From Arthonia radiata (Eukaryota > Ascomycota > Arthoniomycetes > Arthoniales > Arthoniaceae): 64,000 bases of DNA. The notes beneath the pieces were generated by a model. The model saw only the letters and a program-made list of their open reading frames with translations. It searched no databases and was not told the DNA's origin. Of the stretch, positions 28,341-42,069 are shown piece by piece (position 1 is the stretch's first letter; each line of letters opens with the position of its first letter). Where the stretch lies: the NCBI GenBank assembly GCA_002989075.1, contig PSQN01000003.1, positions 186,001 to 250,000 of the forward strand, given 5' to 3'. Made by a program: the position numbers and the translations under genes.

Positions 28341-28577
28341 TGTCTAACTGTCGGCCGCCCCTCTTATAGGTTTAGAATAATTAGAATATAATCTAAATGT
28401 AGAACAGAGAGCAGTTAGATAGCAAAAAGGGCTTAAATAGGCCCTACTAGTGTTTAAGCTAATTATTAAGGAGATCAGAAAGGAATGCATCCACTAGAGA
28501 AAAGATATCCTCTTAGGATCGCAGTCTTCCTAAATAGACAACATTCTGTTCTAATTTGCTATCGGAACGTTTATACA
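28341..28577 (-). repeat. 5' LTR of the family C element (about 237 bp)
   Basis: Read on the minus strand the segment begins TGTATAAACG and ends TTAGACA, giving canonical TG..CA ends. It lies about 95 bp before the likely gag start and directly abuts family A sequence on its other side. It is less AT-rich than its surroundings. The second LTR was not located, so the ends are inferred from the TG..CA rule and from the junction. Confidence 0.6.
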
Positions 28578-30502
28578 TTATATATAAGCAATAGATATTT
28601 AATTTTAACTAAGTTATAGCACCGCTGTCTTAACAGACAAAATAATTAATAGAATTCTTTTAAATGCAAAAAGAATAATTAGTATTTAAAGAACTTAAGG
28701 AAGCTTTTAAAATCGAGCTAATATTAGTAATATTCGACCTTAATCTACCAATTATTATAGAAATAGACGCGTTAGACTATAAAATTAGAGTATATATAAG
28801 TTAAAATAATAAGAAAAGAAAGCTTAAATTAGTAACTTTTTACTTAAAAAATATTACTTATAAAGTAGAATTATAATATTTACGATAAAGAGCTTTTAGC
28901 TATTATATTAGTATTTAAGATATAACAAGCTTACTTAGAAGGAGTATAATATACGATTATAGTATATACCAACTATAAGAACCTAACTTACTCTATAACA
29001 ATAAAAAAACTTAACTGCAGGTAAGTTAGATAGTTAAAAACTATAGCTTTATATAACTTTATTATTACCTACAAGAAAGGTTTTAAGAACGATAGAGCAG
29101 ATACTCTTAGCTAACGATTAGACTATCTTAACGATAAGAAGTACGTCGAGTACGCAATATTTTAAAAATATAACGACGAGATTAGATACAATTAACTAGC
29201 TATAACAACTAAATTTGTTATAGAACCAAATAGCCGAATCTTAAATATTCTAAACGACTCTGAAACTTACTAAGAAAACAAAAAACAATATCTAAGACTA
29301 ACAAAAAACAATAAAGGCTATTACAAGTTTTAAAGAAAGATCTACGTTCTAAGAAATCTAATCTAATAGATTATTAGTAACTTTTACAATAACTTAATAA
29401 AAAGATATAAGGGCATCGACAATACTATTAAAAAGATTATAAGAACTTACTATATCCCGAGAATTCAATATTACGTTAAAGAGTATATTTAAGAATACAA
29501 TATATACGTAAAAACTAAATACCCGAGGTATTCGCTCTATAGCAAATTACAACTACTAAAAATACCTGAAAGACTATAGTATACAGTCTTACTAAACTTT
29601 ATTACTAAGTTACTGCTTTTTAAGGACCTACTTATAAAAGTAGCTTACAATACTATCTTAATTATATACAATAAACTAACAAAGTATACGTACTTTGTAC
29701 TATATAAGAGAGCTAGTAACTTAGAATAACTAATATATATCTTTCTTTAGATTATCCTAGCTAATTATAGATAACTACAAAGAATTGTCTCTAACAAAGA
29801 TTAAAAATTTATCTTACGATTTTAAATATCTCTAATGCAACAACTAAGAACTAAACAAAAAATATTAACTTTATTTTACCCGCAAACAGACAGACAAACT
29901 AAAAGGACTAATTAAACACTAAAGCAATATCTCTAAGTATATATTAACTACTAGCAAGATAACTAAGTATAACTGTTATTAATTACGTAAGCCGCGTATA
30001 ATAATATAAAGAACGATACGACTAAGACAACTTTATTCTACGTCTTATATAGCTACTACCCTCTTTAAGGCAGATAGCTATAAAATACTATAGAAAACAA
30101 TACTGCTATACAGATAATAATAAACATAAAGTATCTGTACTAGTAGTTAAAGTCTAATATTGAGTTTATTAATAAACGTACGTAGATATAGTATAATAAA
30201 TTAAGGTTTATTTAAATACGAGTATAAAAGAGAGGGAAAGAGTGTATCTACTTATAAGAAATCTTAAAACTACTAGACCAGACCGAGTAAAAAACTTAAC
30301 TATACTAAGATAGAACCGTTTAAAATTCTACAATAATTAAGACTCGTAACGTCTAAACTTAAACTTTTAAGAATAATAAGAATATATCCTATATTCTATA
30401 TAGCGCTATTAAAATTAGCCTATTTTTAAGAAGTAGAACGACTTAACTTAGAAATTCTTTCTAACAACTAAGAACTTAAATATAAGGTTGAAATAATCCG
30501 AG

Positions 30503-31485
30503 TATAACGTCAATTGCTAAAAGAACCGAACTAAGGCTCACTTATCTTGTATACTTGTTAACCTTAGTAGTAAGTATCTTGTGTACTAGAGACTAAAAGG
30601 TAGAAGAGACGAGATAGATTATAAAAGGTAAGAAGGGCTTAACTAAGTAGACAGAAGATAAAGTACGTTACTTAAATATAGTTAAGAAACTTATATTTAG
30701 ATATTAAGTTAATAAACTAAAGTCTATCTTAAGGTTAGCTATAAGTCTAGCTATATAGTTTAAGATATATAAGGGAGTTGTTAGAAATTAACTAACTAGC
30801 TAGTTAGCCGGAACCCTTAGAGATCTAGAGTATCGAATAGGTTCTATTGTCTGTCTTAGCTTAGAATAGAACAAGCCTTTTACCTAAAGAATTGGGTCTA
30901 GTAGCCCGAGTTTAGAATAAAAAGAAGTATTATACAACCTATTCTAAACAGCTAGCCTATAGTTTAAGATAATATAGAATAAACTTAAAGACTAATAGTT
31001 TTAAATAGATAGAATTACTGTCTTATACAATAAGTTACAGGTTATTTAGCCTCTATTAAAAAAATAGATATTTAGTAAATTCTATATAGATCGCTAAACT
31101 TAGATATATAAGCTAAAATCTTTTTAAAGAATTTTGACTAATAAGACAAATAATATAATAATAGCTTCTCTTTATTATTAAGTATTGTATCTATACTAAG
31201 CGTAAGTATTGTATTAGTCTTAAGCTAGTCTTATCTTTCTACTCTTTATAGTAGTATCCTTCTTCTTCTCTGTACCTTTTAAATAGGAGTTTCTCTATGT
31301 CCGTTAGTCTCGATATTGCTTATATTAGGTTTATAGAGAATATAGGCCTTTGTAGCCGTCTTGTTTATTAATGCTTATAGCGGGTTTATAGGCTTAGTCG
31401 GGAATAATGCTGGTAGGGCTAAGATAACTGACGGTAGTTAATACTTAGAAGTACGCTAAGCCGTCTAGAGCTGGTATCCGTAACA
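30503..31485 (-). repeat. Solo A1 LTR, itself split by a Copia solo LTR
   Basis: Minus-strand A1 LTR (about 471 bp once the inner insertion is removed) inside the A2 remnant near the chromodomain. Flanks CCGAG (30498-30502) and CCAAG (31486-31490) are a target duplication differing by one G/A transition. The inner insertion 30779-31285 has its own duplication. Confidence 0.87.
30779..31285 (+). repeat. Solo Copia B LTR nested in the A1 solo LTR
   Basis: 507 bp, begins TGTTAGAAATTAAC. It is flanked by the exact duplication GGAGT (30774-30778 and 31286-31290), so it is a genuine insertion later reduced to one LTR. Confidence 0.9.
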
Positions 31486-32317
31486 CCAAGTCTATAAACA
31501 ATATTGAGTCAAACGACAGTACCTTATTAAATAGAAAGGATACTCTAAATACAAAAATTAATAGAAACTAAAACAAAATTTAACTAACTATAAGGATACT
31601 ATTTAACAATACTAGAATTAAAGTATTAATCGGTTGTAACAGTACTAACGTTCTAATCTACTATTTAGTGCGCCTCGCCGGTACTTAGATTACCTATAAA
31701 CAAGCCAGCATACTATATTATAGGGCCATTCTCTAACTTTAGATATAGATTGTTATAAAAATTTATACTTAAGCTACTCGGTATATTTACAATATTACTA
31801 CTAAATATAGCTGCTAGCTATTCTTCTTTAAATAAAGTATTATTTTAATCTATTTTATTTTACGTTTAGATATATAATCTTTTAAGCTTCTTCTCTAAAC
31901 TAATAACCGCCGCTTTAACGGCTTTACGCTACCGTTTCGCTATATAAATAACTTCTTTTTCTTCTGCTAAACGCTTACGCTGCTTCTATAGAGCGTTCAA
32001 TACTTATAAGTACTAAGAGCAGATACTTTAAGCTAAAAACGAATTAGAACTAGCTAAATAAACATTAAGATAAGAACTAACTATCCTCTAACGACGGACA
32101 AACGTTATATAACTTCTTATCGTAAATATATATAAAGTACGATGCCTTTCTAGACTTTAAAATACACTTTTTGTCTAAATAAGAGCAACGGAAATACGAA
32201 GGTATCTTCTAACTATAAACTTTAGCAAGAACGGTATTAATCTCTAGCGCTTTATTAGCGTTAGAGACCTTCTTAGCTTTAAGTATAATAATTTATAGAA
32301 CTAAACTTATTACTAAG

Positions 32318-32825
32318 TATTTAAAAGGTGTAGGGAAGAAGAAGGATACTACTATAAAGAGTAGAAAGACGAGACTAGCTTAGAACTAGTACAATACTTA
32401 GGCTTAGTACAGGTACAATACTTAGTAATAAGGAAAAGCTATTGTTATATTGTCTGTCTTATTAGCTAAAATTCTCTAGAGAGATTTTAGCTTATATATT
32501 TAAGTTTAGCAGCTTATATAGAACTTATTAAATATCTGTTCTTTTTAATAGAAGCTAAATAACCTATAACTTACTATATAAGACAGTAATTTTATCTATT
32601 TAAAACTATTAGTCTCTAAGTTTATTCTATATTGTCTTAAACTATAGACCAGCTGTCTAAAATATGTTGTATAATGCTTCTTTTTATTCTAAGCTCGAGC
32701 TACTAAGCCCGACCCTTTAAGTAAAAGACTTGTTCTATTTTAAGCTAAGACAGCCAATAGGATCTATCTAATACTCTAGATTCCTAGAGATTCCAACTAA
32801 CCAGCTAGTTAGTAAATTTCTAATA
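32318..32825 (-). repeat. Solo Copia B LTR, copy 1
   Basis: 508-bp minus-strand Copia LTR between the chromodomain region and the 3' LTR of the A2 remnant. Flanked by CTAAG on both sides (32313-32317 and 32826-32830), a matching target duplication. Confidence 0.88.
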
Positions 32826-32894
32826 CTAAGCAACTACAAGGTTTTAATATCTTTAGAGCCGTTAAGAATAACTAGTCTTAAAGAGAAGACCTTA

Positions 32895-33343
32895 CATTAC
32901 AATTTTACTATATTAGGCTAGTATAAGGCTAAGCATAACTAGCCTTATTAAAGTATTATATAAAATACCCAACAACTTTAATATAGCAACGTTAGTATTG
33001 TCGCTATATTGTAGTAAAATCTTAATAACGCAATAAAAAGGTTATTAAGACCGTTAAACATAAAAAAATATATATTTATACCTTAAATTATATAGTTAAA
33101 CTAATAGTTAGCTTTAAAATAGGTTTTAGTTTATTAACTTAATATTTAAATATAAGTTTCTTAACTATATTTAAGTAATATACTTTATTTTTTATTTACT
33201 TAGTTAAGTTTCTTTTATCTTCTATAATTTATCTTATTTCTTCTATTTTTTAGTCTTTAGTATATAAAATATCTACTATTAAGGTTAATAAGTTTATAAG
33301 GTAAGTAAGCCTTAGTTTAGTTTTTTTAGTAATTAGCGTTATA
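32895..33343 (+). repeat. A2-type LTR, first copy
   Basis: About 449 bp. The 5' half matches the A2 LTRs at 36004-36453 and 50197-50646; the 3' half is the part shared by all family A LTRs. It is the 3' LTR of the 28583-33343 remnant. Confidence 0.85.
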
Positions 33344-33944
33344 TTTAGCTTAATAGTATATTTCTTAAAAAAATATTATAGTTAAAAGAAGATATATTTA
33401 TTATAGCTAAGTACTTACTACTTAAAGCTAATTAAAGTAAACTTTCTTATTACTATTATTTTATTTAAAAAATAATTAGTAAAGCGTTATATTATCTTAT
33501 TAATAGCTAAGTATATTAATAACGTTATAATATCTTTAAGTAGCTACTATAGTTACTTAAATAAATTATTTATTTTAGTATATTAGTTCTAATCCTTTTA
33601 CTAAGAAAAGATATAAAAAAATTACTTAATTTATTAGTAACGCTTTAAGCTTATTACTACTATTAAGTTCTTTTTAGTTATTAACTAATACTTATTAATA
33701 AGCTTAGTAAAAAATAATTTAAGTTTAATATATATAATAATAGTAGTAAATATATAAGCTTTTTTAAGTATAATATTATACTAACTACGCTAAGAACTCT
33801 CTTTACTATTCTTTATATTTTAAAGAGCTATATATTTATTAATATTATTAATAAACTACTAAAAAATCTTATTATTAAAGAACAATAAAAAAATAGAGGC
33901 TAAGTTATTATTATTAATATTGTTAAGTAAATATATAGAGTATT

Positions 33945-34452
33945 TATTAAAAAGGTACAGGAAAGAAGAAGAATACTACTATAAAGAATAAAAAGACGGG
34001 ACTAGCTTAAAACTAATATAATACTTAAACTTAATATAAATATAATACTTAGTAGCAAAAAAAAGCTATTATTATATTATTTATCTTATTAGCTAAAATT
34101 CTTAAAAGAGATTTTAGCTTATATATTTTAAGTTTAATAGCTTATATAAAACTTATTAAATATCTATTCTTTTCATAAAAGCTAAATAACCTGTAACTTA
34201 CTATATAAAACAGTAATTTTATCTATTTAAAACTATTAGTCTCTAAGTTTATTCTATATTGTCTTAAATTATAGACCGGCTGTCTAAAATAGGTCGTATA
34301 ATACTTCTTTTTGTCCTAATTTTAGGCTACTAGGCCTATCCCTTTAAGTAAAAGACTTATTCTATTTTAAGCTAAGACAGTTAATAGAGCCTATCCGATA
34401 CTCTAGGTCTCTAGGGGTTCTAACTAACTAGCTAGTTAGTTAATTTTTAATA
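33945..34452 (-). repeat. Solo Copia B LTR, chimeric middle copy
   Basis: 508-bp minus-strand Copia LTR whose flanks do not match each other. The left flank GTATT (33940-33944) equals both flanks of the LTR at 35573-50727; the right flank CTAAG (34453-34457) equals both flanks of the LTR at 32318-32825. This is the expected crossover product of those two LTRs. Confidence 0.88.
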
Positions 34453-34521
34453 CTAAGCAACTATAAGGTTTTAATATCTTTAGAGCTGTTAAGAATAATT
34501 AGTCTTAAAGAGAAGACCTTA

Positions 34522-34971
34522 TATTACAATTTTACTGTATCGAGCTAGTATAAGGCTAAGTATAAATAACTTTATTAGAGTATTATATAGGATACTTAAT
34601 AACTTTAATATAGCGACGTTAGTATTGTCGCTATATTATAGTAAAATCTTAATAACGCGATAAAAAGGTTATTAAGACCGTTAAATATAAAAAAAATATA
34701 TCTTTGTAGCTTAAATTATATAGCTAAACTAATAGCTAGCTTTAGAATAAACTTTAATTTATTAACTTAATATTTAAATATAAGTTTTTTAACTATATTT
34801 AAGTAATATACTTTATCTTCTATTTACTTAGTTAAGTTTCTTTTACTTTTTATAAGTTATTTTATCTCTTCTATCTTTTAGTCTTTAGTATATAAGATAT
34901 TTACTACTAAGATTAATAAGTTTATAAGGTAAGTAAGCCTTAGTTCGGTTCTTTTAGTAACTAATATTATA
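34522..34971 (+). repeat. A2-type LTR, second copy in the tandem duplication
   Basis: Counterpart of 32895-33343, offset by 1627-1628 bp, with extra transitions. Confidence 0.85.
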
Positions 34972-36003
34972 TTTAGCTTAATAGTATATTTTTAAAAAAA
35001 ATACTATAACTAAAAGAAAATATATTTATTATAGCTAAGTACTTACTACTTAAAGTTAATTAGAGTAAACTTTCTTATTACTATTATTTTATTTAAAAAG
35101 TAACTAATAAAGTATTATATTGTTTTATTAATAGCTAAGTATATTACTAACGTTATAATATTTTTAAATAGCTACTATAGTTACTTAAATAAATTATTTA
35201 TTTTAGTATATTAGTTCTAATCCTTTTACTAAGAAAAAATATAAAAAAATTGTTTAATTTATTAGTAACGCTTTAAGCTTATTATTACTATTAAGTTTTC
35301 TTTAGTTATTAACTAATATTTATTAATAAGCTTAGTAAAAAATAATTTAAGTTTAATATATATAATAATAGTAATAAATATATAAGCTTTTTTAAGTATA
35401 ATATTATACTAACTATGCTAAGAACTCTCTTTACTATTTTTTATATTTTAAAGAGCTATATACTTATTAATATTATTAATAAACTACTAAAGAATCTTAT
35501 TGTTAAAAAAAAATGAAAAAATAAAGGCTAAGTTATTATTATTAATATTATTAAGTAGATATATAGAGTATTTATTAAAAAGATACAGAAAAGAAGAAGA
35601 ATACTACTATAAAGAGTAAAAAGACGAGACTAGCTTAAAACTAATATAATGCTTAAGCTTAGTATAAGTATAATACTTAGTAGTAAGAAAAAGCTATTAT
35701 TATATTATCTGTCTTATTAACTAAAATTCTCTAAAAAGATTTTAGCTTATATATTTAAGTTTAACAGTTTATATAAAACTTACTAAATATCTATTCTTTT
35801 TAATAGAGGCTAGATAACCTATAACTTACTATATAAGATAGTAATTCTATCTATTTAAAACTATTAGTCTCTAAGTCTATTTTATATTGTCTTAAACTAT
35901 AGGCTAGCTGTCTAAAATAGATTGTATAATGCTTCTTTTTATTCTAAATTCGAGCTATAGGCCCGATCCTTTAGATAAAAGGCTTATTCTATTTTAAACT
36001 AAG

Positions 36004-36453
36004 TATAACGCCGGTCGCTAAGAGAACCGAACTAAGGCTTACTTACCTTATATACTTATCGACCTTAGTAAGAGGTATCTTATATACTAGAGACTAAAAG
36101 ATAGAAGAGGCGAAATAGATTATAAAAGGTAAGAGGAGCTTAACTAAAGTAGATAGAAGATAAAGTACGTTACTTAAATATAGTTAAAAAACTTATATTT
36201 AAATATTAAGTTAATAAACTAAAGTTTATTATAAGGTTAGCTATTAGTTTAGCTATATAGTTTAAGATATAAAGGTATATTTTTTTGTATTTAATAGTTT
36301 TAATAATCTCTTTGTTACGTAGTTAGAATTCTATTGCAATATAGCAACGTTACCGATATCGCTATATCGAAGTTATTGGGTATACTATATAATACTCTAA
36401 TAAGGCTAGCTACGCTTAGCTCTATACTAGCCTAATAAGGTAAGATTGTAATA
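36004..36453 (-). repeat. 3' LTR of minus-strand A2 element
   Basis: 450 bp, same length as its partner at 50197-50646; adjoins CTAAG on the outside. Confidence 0.9.
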
Positions 36454-39400
36454 TAAGGTCCTCTCTTTAAGGCTAGTCGTTCTTAACGGCCTTAAAGACA
36501 TTAAAACCTTATTGTTGCTCTGTAGTAGATCTAGTTCTATAAGTCGTTATACTTAAAGTTAAGAAAACTCTTAACGCTAATAAAGCGCTTAAGATTAATA
36601 CCGTTCTTACCGAAGTCTATAGTTAAGAGATATCTCTGTGTTTCTATTGTTCTTACTTAGACAAGAAGTACGTACTAAAGTCTAGAAAGATATTGTACTT
36701 TATATATATTTGCAATAAGAAGTTATATAACGGTCGTCCGTCGTTAAAGGATAGTTAGTCTCTTAGTTTAACGTCCGTTTAGTTAGTTCTAACTTACTTA
36801 GCTTAGAGTATCTATTCTTAGTACTTATAGGTATTAAATGCTCTTTAGAGGCAATATAAGCGTTTAGTAGAAGAAAAGAAAGTCGTTTGTATAGCGAAAA
36901 GATAGCGTAAAGCTATTAAAGCGGCGGTAGTAGATTTAAAGAAGAAGCTTAAAAGATTATATATTTAGACGTAGAACAAAATAAATTAGAATAATATATT
37001 GTTTGAGGAATAATAGCTAGCAGCTATATCTAGTAGTAATATTGTAGATATATCGAGTAGCTTAAGTATAGATTTTTATAATAATCTGTACTCAAAGTTA
37101 GATAGTAGGCTACTAATATAGTAGACTAGTTTATTTATAGATAACCTAGGTACCGGCGGAGCGTACTAGATAGTAAATTAGAGTATTAGTGCTACTACAA
37201 CTAATTAATATTTTAATTCTAATATCGTTAAATAGTATCTTTATAGTTAGTTAGGTTTCGTTTTGGTTTCTATTAATTTCTATGTTTAAAATATCCTTTC
37301 TATTTTATAAGATACTGTTGTTTACCTTAATATTGTTTATAAGCTCAAATTGTTTTAATCTTATACTCGAGTTCTTAATTGTTAGAAAAGATTTCTAGGT
37401 TGAATCGTTCTACTTCTTAAGAGTAAGCTAACTTTAACAGCGCTATATAAAATATAGGATATATTCTTATTGTCTTTAGGAGTTTAAGTTTAAATATTAT
37501 AGGTTTTAATTGCTGTAAGATTTTAAACGGTCTTGTCTTAGTGTAGTTAAGTTTCTTACTTAGTCTAATAGTTTTTATATTTCTTATAAGTAAGTAAGCT
37601 CTTTCCCCCTCTTTTATGCTTATATTTAGAGTAGTTCTTAACTTGTTATACTATTTCCTTGTTTGTTCGTTAATAAACTCGTTGTTAGACTTTAACTATT
37701 GATACAGAGTTTTTATGCTTGTAGCTATTCGCGTAGCTAATTTGTTTTCTATATTATTTTATAGTTATCTTCTTTAAAGAGGGTAATAGCTATATAAAGC
37801 ATAAAACAGAGTTATTTTAGTTATATTGTTTTTTATATTATTGTACGCGGCTTACGCTACTAGTAGTAATTGTATCTAGTTATTTTGCTAGTAGTTAATA
37901 TATGCCTAGAGATACTATTTTAGTGTTTAATTCGTCTGTTTTATTTATTCGTCTATTTATAGATAAAACGATATAGACATTTTCTATTTTATTTCTAGTT
38001 GTTGCATTAGAGATGTTTAAAATTGTAAGACGAATTTTTAATCTCTATTAGAGATAACTCTTTATAATTGTCTATAGTTAGCTAGAATAATTTAAAGAAA
38101 TATATATACTAACTATTCTAAATTGTTAGCTTTCTTGTAAGGTACGAAGTACGCGTACTTCGTTAGTTTGTCGCATATAACTAGAATAGCGTCGTAAGCT
38201 ACTCTTATAAGTAAATCCTTAGAGATTAGTAACTTAATAATAAAGTTTAGTAAGACTATATACTATAGCCTCTTAAGCGTTTTTAGTAGCTATAGTTTAC
38301 TGTATAGTAAGTATCTTAGATACTTAGTTCTTGCGTATACGTCGCATTCTTAAATATAATTCTTAATATAGTATTAAATTCTTGGAATATAGTAGGTTCT
38401 AGTAATCTTTTAAATAGTATTATTAATATCTTTATATCCTTTTGTTGGGTTATTATAGAAGTTACTAATAATATATTAGATTAGATTCCTCGGAACGTAG
38501 ATTTTTCCTTAAAATTTGTAATAGCCCTTATTGTTTTTAGTTAGTCCTAAGTATTGTTTCTTGTTTTCCTAGTAAGTCTTAGAGTCGTTTAGAATGTCTA
38601 AGATTCGGCTATTTAGTTCGATAACAAACTCAGTTATTATAGCTAATTGATTGTATCTAATCTTATTATTATGTTCTTAGAATATTGCGTACTTAATGTG
38701 TTCCTTATTATTAAGGTAATTAGAACGTTAGCTTAGAGCGTCGGCTTTATCGTTCTTAGAACCCTTCTTATAAATAATAATAAAGTTGTATAGAGCTATA
38801 GTTTTTAACTATTTAACTTATCTGCAGTTAAGTTTCTTTATTGTTATAAAGTAAGTTAGATTTTTATAGTTTATATATACTATAATTATATAGTTTGCTT
38901 CTTTTAAATAAGCTTGCTATATTTTGAATACTGCTATAATAGCTAAAAGCTCTTTATTGTAAATATTATAGTTTTGTTCTATAGATAATATTTTTCTTAA
39001 GTAGAAAGCTACTAGTCTAAGCTTTCTTTCTTTATTATTTTAACTTATATATACTCCAACTATATAGTCTAACGCGTCTGTTTTTATAATAATTAGTAAA
39101 TTAGGGTTAAATATTGCTAATATAGATCTAATCTTAAAAGCTTTCTTAAGCTCTTTAAATACTAATTATTCTTTCTACGTTTAAAAGAATCCTATCAATT
39201 ATTTTATCTATTAAGACAGCGGTACTATAATTCGATTAAAGTTAAATATTTATTGCCTATAGTAGTTAACAAAACTAAAAAACTATTACAATTGTTTTAT
39301 ATTCTTTAGTATAGGCTAGATTAGAACAGATTAGATCTTTAAATCTTTTATTTAGAGACCGTACTCGGTAATTATAAATCTAAGAAATTCGACAGATTGT

Positions 39401-41597
39401 TAGTAAAACTAGGTTTTCTTGATATTAATTTATAAATCGATACGCGCTAATCTTTTTAATACTTTCTTAATATATTTTTTATATTCTTTTAGTATACAGC
39501 TATATACTAGAATATCGTTTAGATAAGTAGTTATAAATATATCTAGGTAATTACTAAGTGTGTTGTTAATTAGTTTCTAAAATAATTCTAGTACGTTTAT
39601 TAGCTTAAAGAGTATAATGCAATACTTAAAAAGTCTGTATCTAGTATAGAAGGTCGTTTTCTATTCTTTACCTTTCTTTATATAAATTAAGTTATAGGCT
39701 CTTTATAGTTTAAACTTAATAAACTATTGTACGTTATATAATCAATCTATTATTTTGTTAATATATAGTAAAGAGTATTAGTTTTTAATAGTTACTTCGT
39801 TTAATTGTTTATAATCTATATAAAGTCGTAGTTTGCTATTCTTCTTTAGTACAAAGAGTATTAGGTATTTAGCTAGTAATATTAATTTTCAAATAAATCT
39901 TTTCTTAAGATTTTTATTGAGATAGTCGCAAAGCGCTTAATTTTCTACTTTTAATAGAGAGTATATTAGACCGAATATTAGCGTCTTACCTTCTTATAAA
40001 GATATTATATAATTCTACGGTTTGTATTTTAGAAGAGCTAAGTCCGGCTTAGCTTTCTTAAACAGATATTAGAATTAATTATATTCCTTAGGTATTTTAG
40101 TAATTAACTAAGTACTTATTGTTGTATAGAATTGTTAGTATATAGTTATCTCTTATTTATATCTATGTATAGTTAGCTATAGATAAGATACTACATTAAA
40201 CTTTTCTTATAAGATATCTAAGTATTGGAGTATAGTAGTACTAGCGCGTATAAGTTCTTTATAGTACTTCTTATTCTTACTACTAAAGATAGCTTATAGA
40301 ATATTCGTTCTATAGAACGACTCTTGTTTAGAGTGCTTGTACCTAGTAAAGACGAGTTTCTTAGTTCTTTAATTTACTTCTAGGTTATATTATTGTAACT
40401 AAGGTATATTTAGTATAGCGTAGTACTAATTAATATCTACAATATTATAAGTAATTTCTTTTTAATAGTCTCTAATTATTATATCTATTAGCAAAGTCTT
40501 GTAGTTGACTCTTTCCTCTACCTCTTAAAATTTAAATAGTATATAAGGTAATTTCTTCTTTTATGTTTATATTTAGTACTCTTTAACGTAGCGTATTAAG
40601 ATAAAGTTGCCTGTTACGCCTAAATTAATTATAATTTTACTGTTTCTGTAGTTTATTGTTGCCTAAGTGTGTAGGTATATTCTATAAAAAGCTAAGCTTG
40701 TATAGAGCTAAGCTTTTAGAGAATTTAACCGTTAAACGGGCCGGTACTACTATCCTTAAAGCAGTCGGCTTAGTCTTTTCTCTGTTAATTGTATACGTTC
40801 TAAAGTATTTTAGGTACTAGAACCTATTGTCGGTTAATTTGCTATAAAAATTTCTATATAAGATGTTCTAGTACTACCTTTATTATAACGTTTAGTTTAT
40901 TGTTTACAATTTCTGTCTTAATTATATAACTATCGCTAGTTAAAACTTATTGTATCTATAAATTATATATTGTTAGTTAAAGATATTAGTACTAACTATA
41001 TAATTTTAAATCTCTAATAAGATAGTCTACTAGTTGTCGTAAACGTAAATAAATATATTCTAGAATATTGTTAATATCTCTGTTAGCGCTTAACTTTCTA
41101 TTATAGAAGGCTAATTAATAAAGTCTCTATATTATTTCTTTCTAACAGGTTAGAGTTTATTCTTTCTAGTTAATATTGTTTTTAAGCAAGGATTCCGTAC
41201 TATTAGAATCTATATTTTTGTCTTTAAGTCGTTGTCTTGTCTATAACGCATTGTAGTTACTATCTTGCTTAACTTCTATAGTCTGTTCTTTCTTAAATTC
41301 CCCTTAGATTTCTAAATAAGGCGACCTAGGTCGTTCTCGAGTAAGATCTAGTTCTTGTGTTAAATCTTGTTTTAGAGATATTAGTTTCCTTAGCTATTAT
41401 TCTAACTCTAGTTTATTAAATTTGTAGACCGTATAATTATTATCGTAGTACGCGGTTTAAAATAGTGTTTTATATAGTATAATAGTACTCTATATTTAAT
41501 ACCTCGGAATAGTGCGGTTAATATTATTTTAGTTCTACGGTTTTTATTGCTTCTGTTTTATTTATCGTTCTTTTATTTCTTTCTATAACTTACTATC

Positions 41598-42069
41598 TGT
41601 TACGGGCACCAGCCCTAGACGGCCTAGCGTACACCTAAGCATTAACCACCGCTAGTTATCTCAGCCCTACCAGTATTATTCCCGACTAAGCCTATAAACC
41701 CGCTATAGGCATTATCGAACAGAACGGCTATAAGAGCCTACGTTCCTTATAAACCCGATATAGGCATTATTAAGATTAACGGATATAAAGGAACTCCCTT
41801 ATATATCTTAAACTATATAATTAGACTAATAGCCAATCTTAAAATAGACTTTAGTTTATTAACTTAATATTTAAATATAAGTTTCTTAACTATATTTAAG
41901 TAACGTACTTTATCTTCTGTCTACTTTAGTTAAGCCTCTCTTACCTTTAGTAATCTATTTCGCCTCTCCTACCTTTTAGTCTCTAGCATATAAGATACTT
42001 ATTACTAAGGTCAATAAGTATATAAGATAAGTAAGCTTTAGTTCGGTTCTCCTAGCGACCAGCGTTATA
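41598..42069 (+). repeat. 5' LTR of nested A1 element
   Basis: 472 bp, TGTTACGGGCACCAGCCC to GCGTTATA; one of the least degraded A1 LTRs in the window. Confidence 0.92.

Larger units (their letters stand above)
7150..28577 (-). mobile_element. Ty3/Gypsy chromovirus, family C, split by two later insertions
   Basis: Minus-strand Ty3/Gypsy fossil in three blocks. From its 5' end: LTR 28341-28577, gag starting near 28246, protease/RT region with the RT core about 25,600-26,060, and RNase H about 24,780-25,070 (block 24767-28577). Then the integrase zinc-binding and catalytic domains about 12,950-13,700 (block 12715-14251), and the integrase tail plus a chromodomain about 7160-7330 (block 7150-7591). 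A Copia element fills the first gap and a composite family A element the second, each with matching target duplications. The RT and integrase differ clearly from family A. No 3' LTR was found. Broken in many places. Confidence 0.82.
28583..33343 (+). mobile_element. Family A2 chromovirus remnant, 5' part missing
   Basis: Plus-strand family A sequence starting abruptly within the RT/RNase H region next to the family C LTR. It continues through integrase (about 29,340-30,060) and the chromodomain. It is interrupted by a minus-strand A1 solo LTR (30503-31485) and a minus-strand Copia solo LTR (32318-32825), and finishes with a 3' LTR of the A2 type (32895-33343). The 5' LTR and gag are not in the window. 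Family C was probably inserted into this element and the left part later lost, but that is inference. Heavily broken. Confidence 0.8.
32826..35572. repeat. Tandem duplication, unit about 1.63 kb
   Basis: The segment 32826-34452 is repeated immediately as 34453 onward, offset 1627 bp. Each unit holds the end of the A2 remnant, its A2 LTR and about 600 bp of unidentified very AT-rich sequence (33344-33939 and 34972-35567), followed by a Copia B LTR. The copies differ mostly by transitions. The 600-bp segment has no recognisable protein; it is presumably the sequence into which A2 had inserted. Confidence 0.88.
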
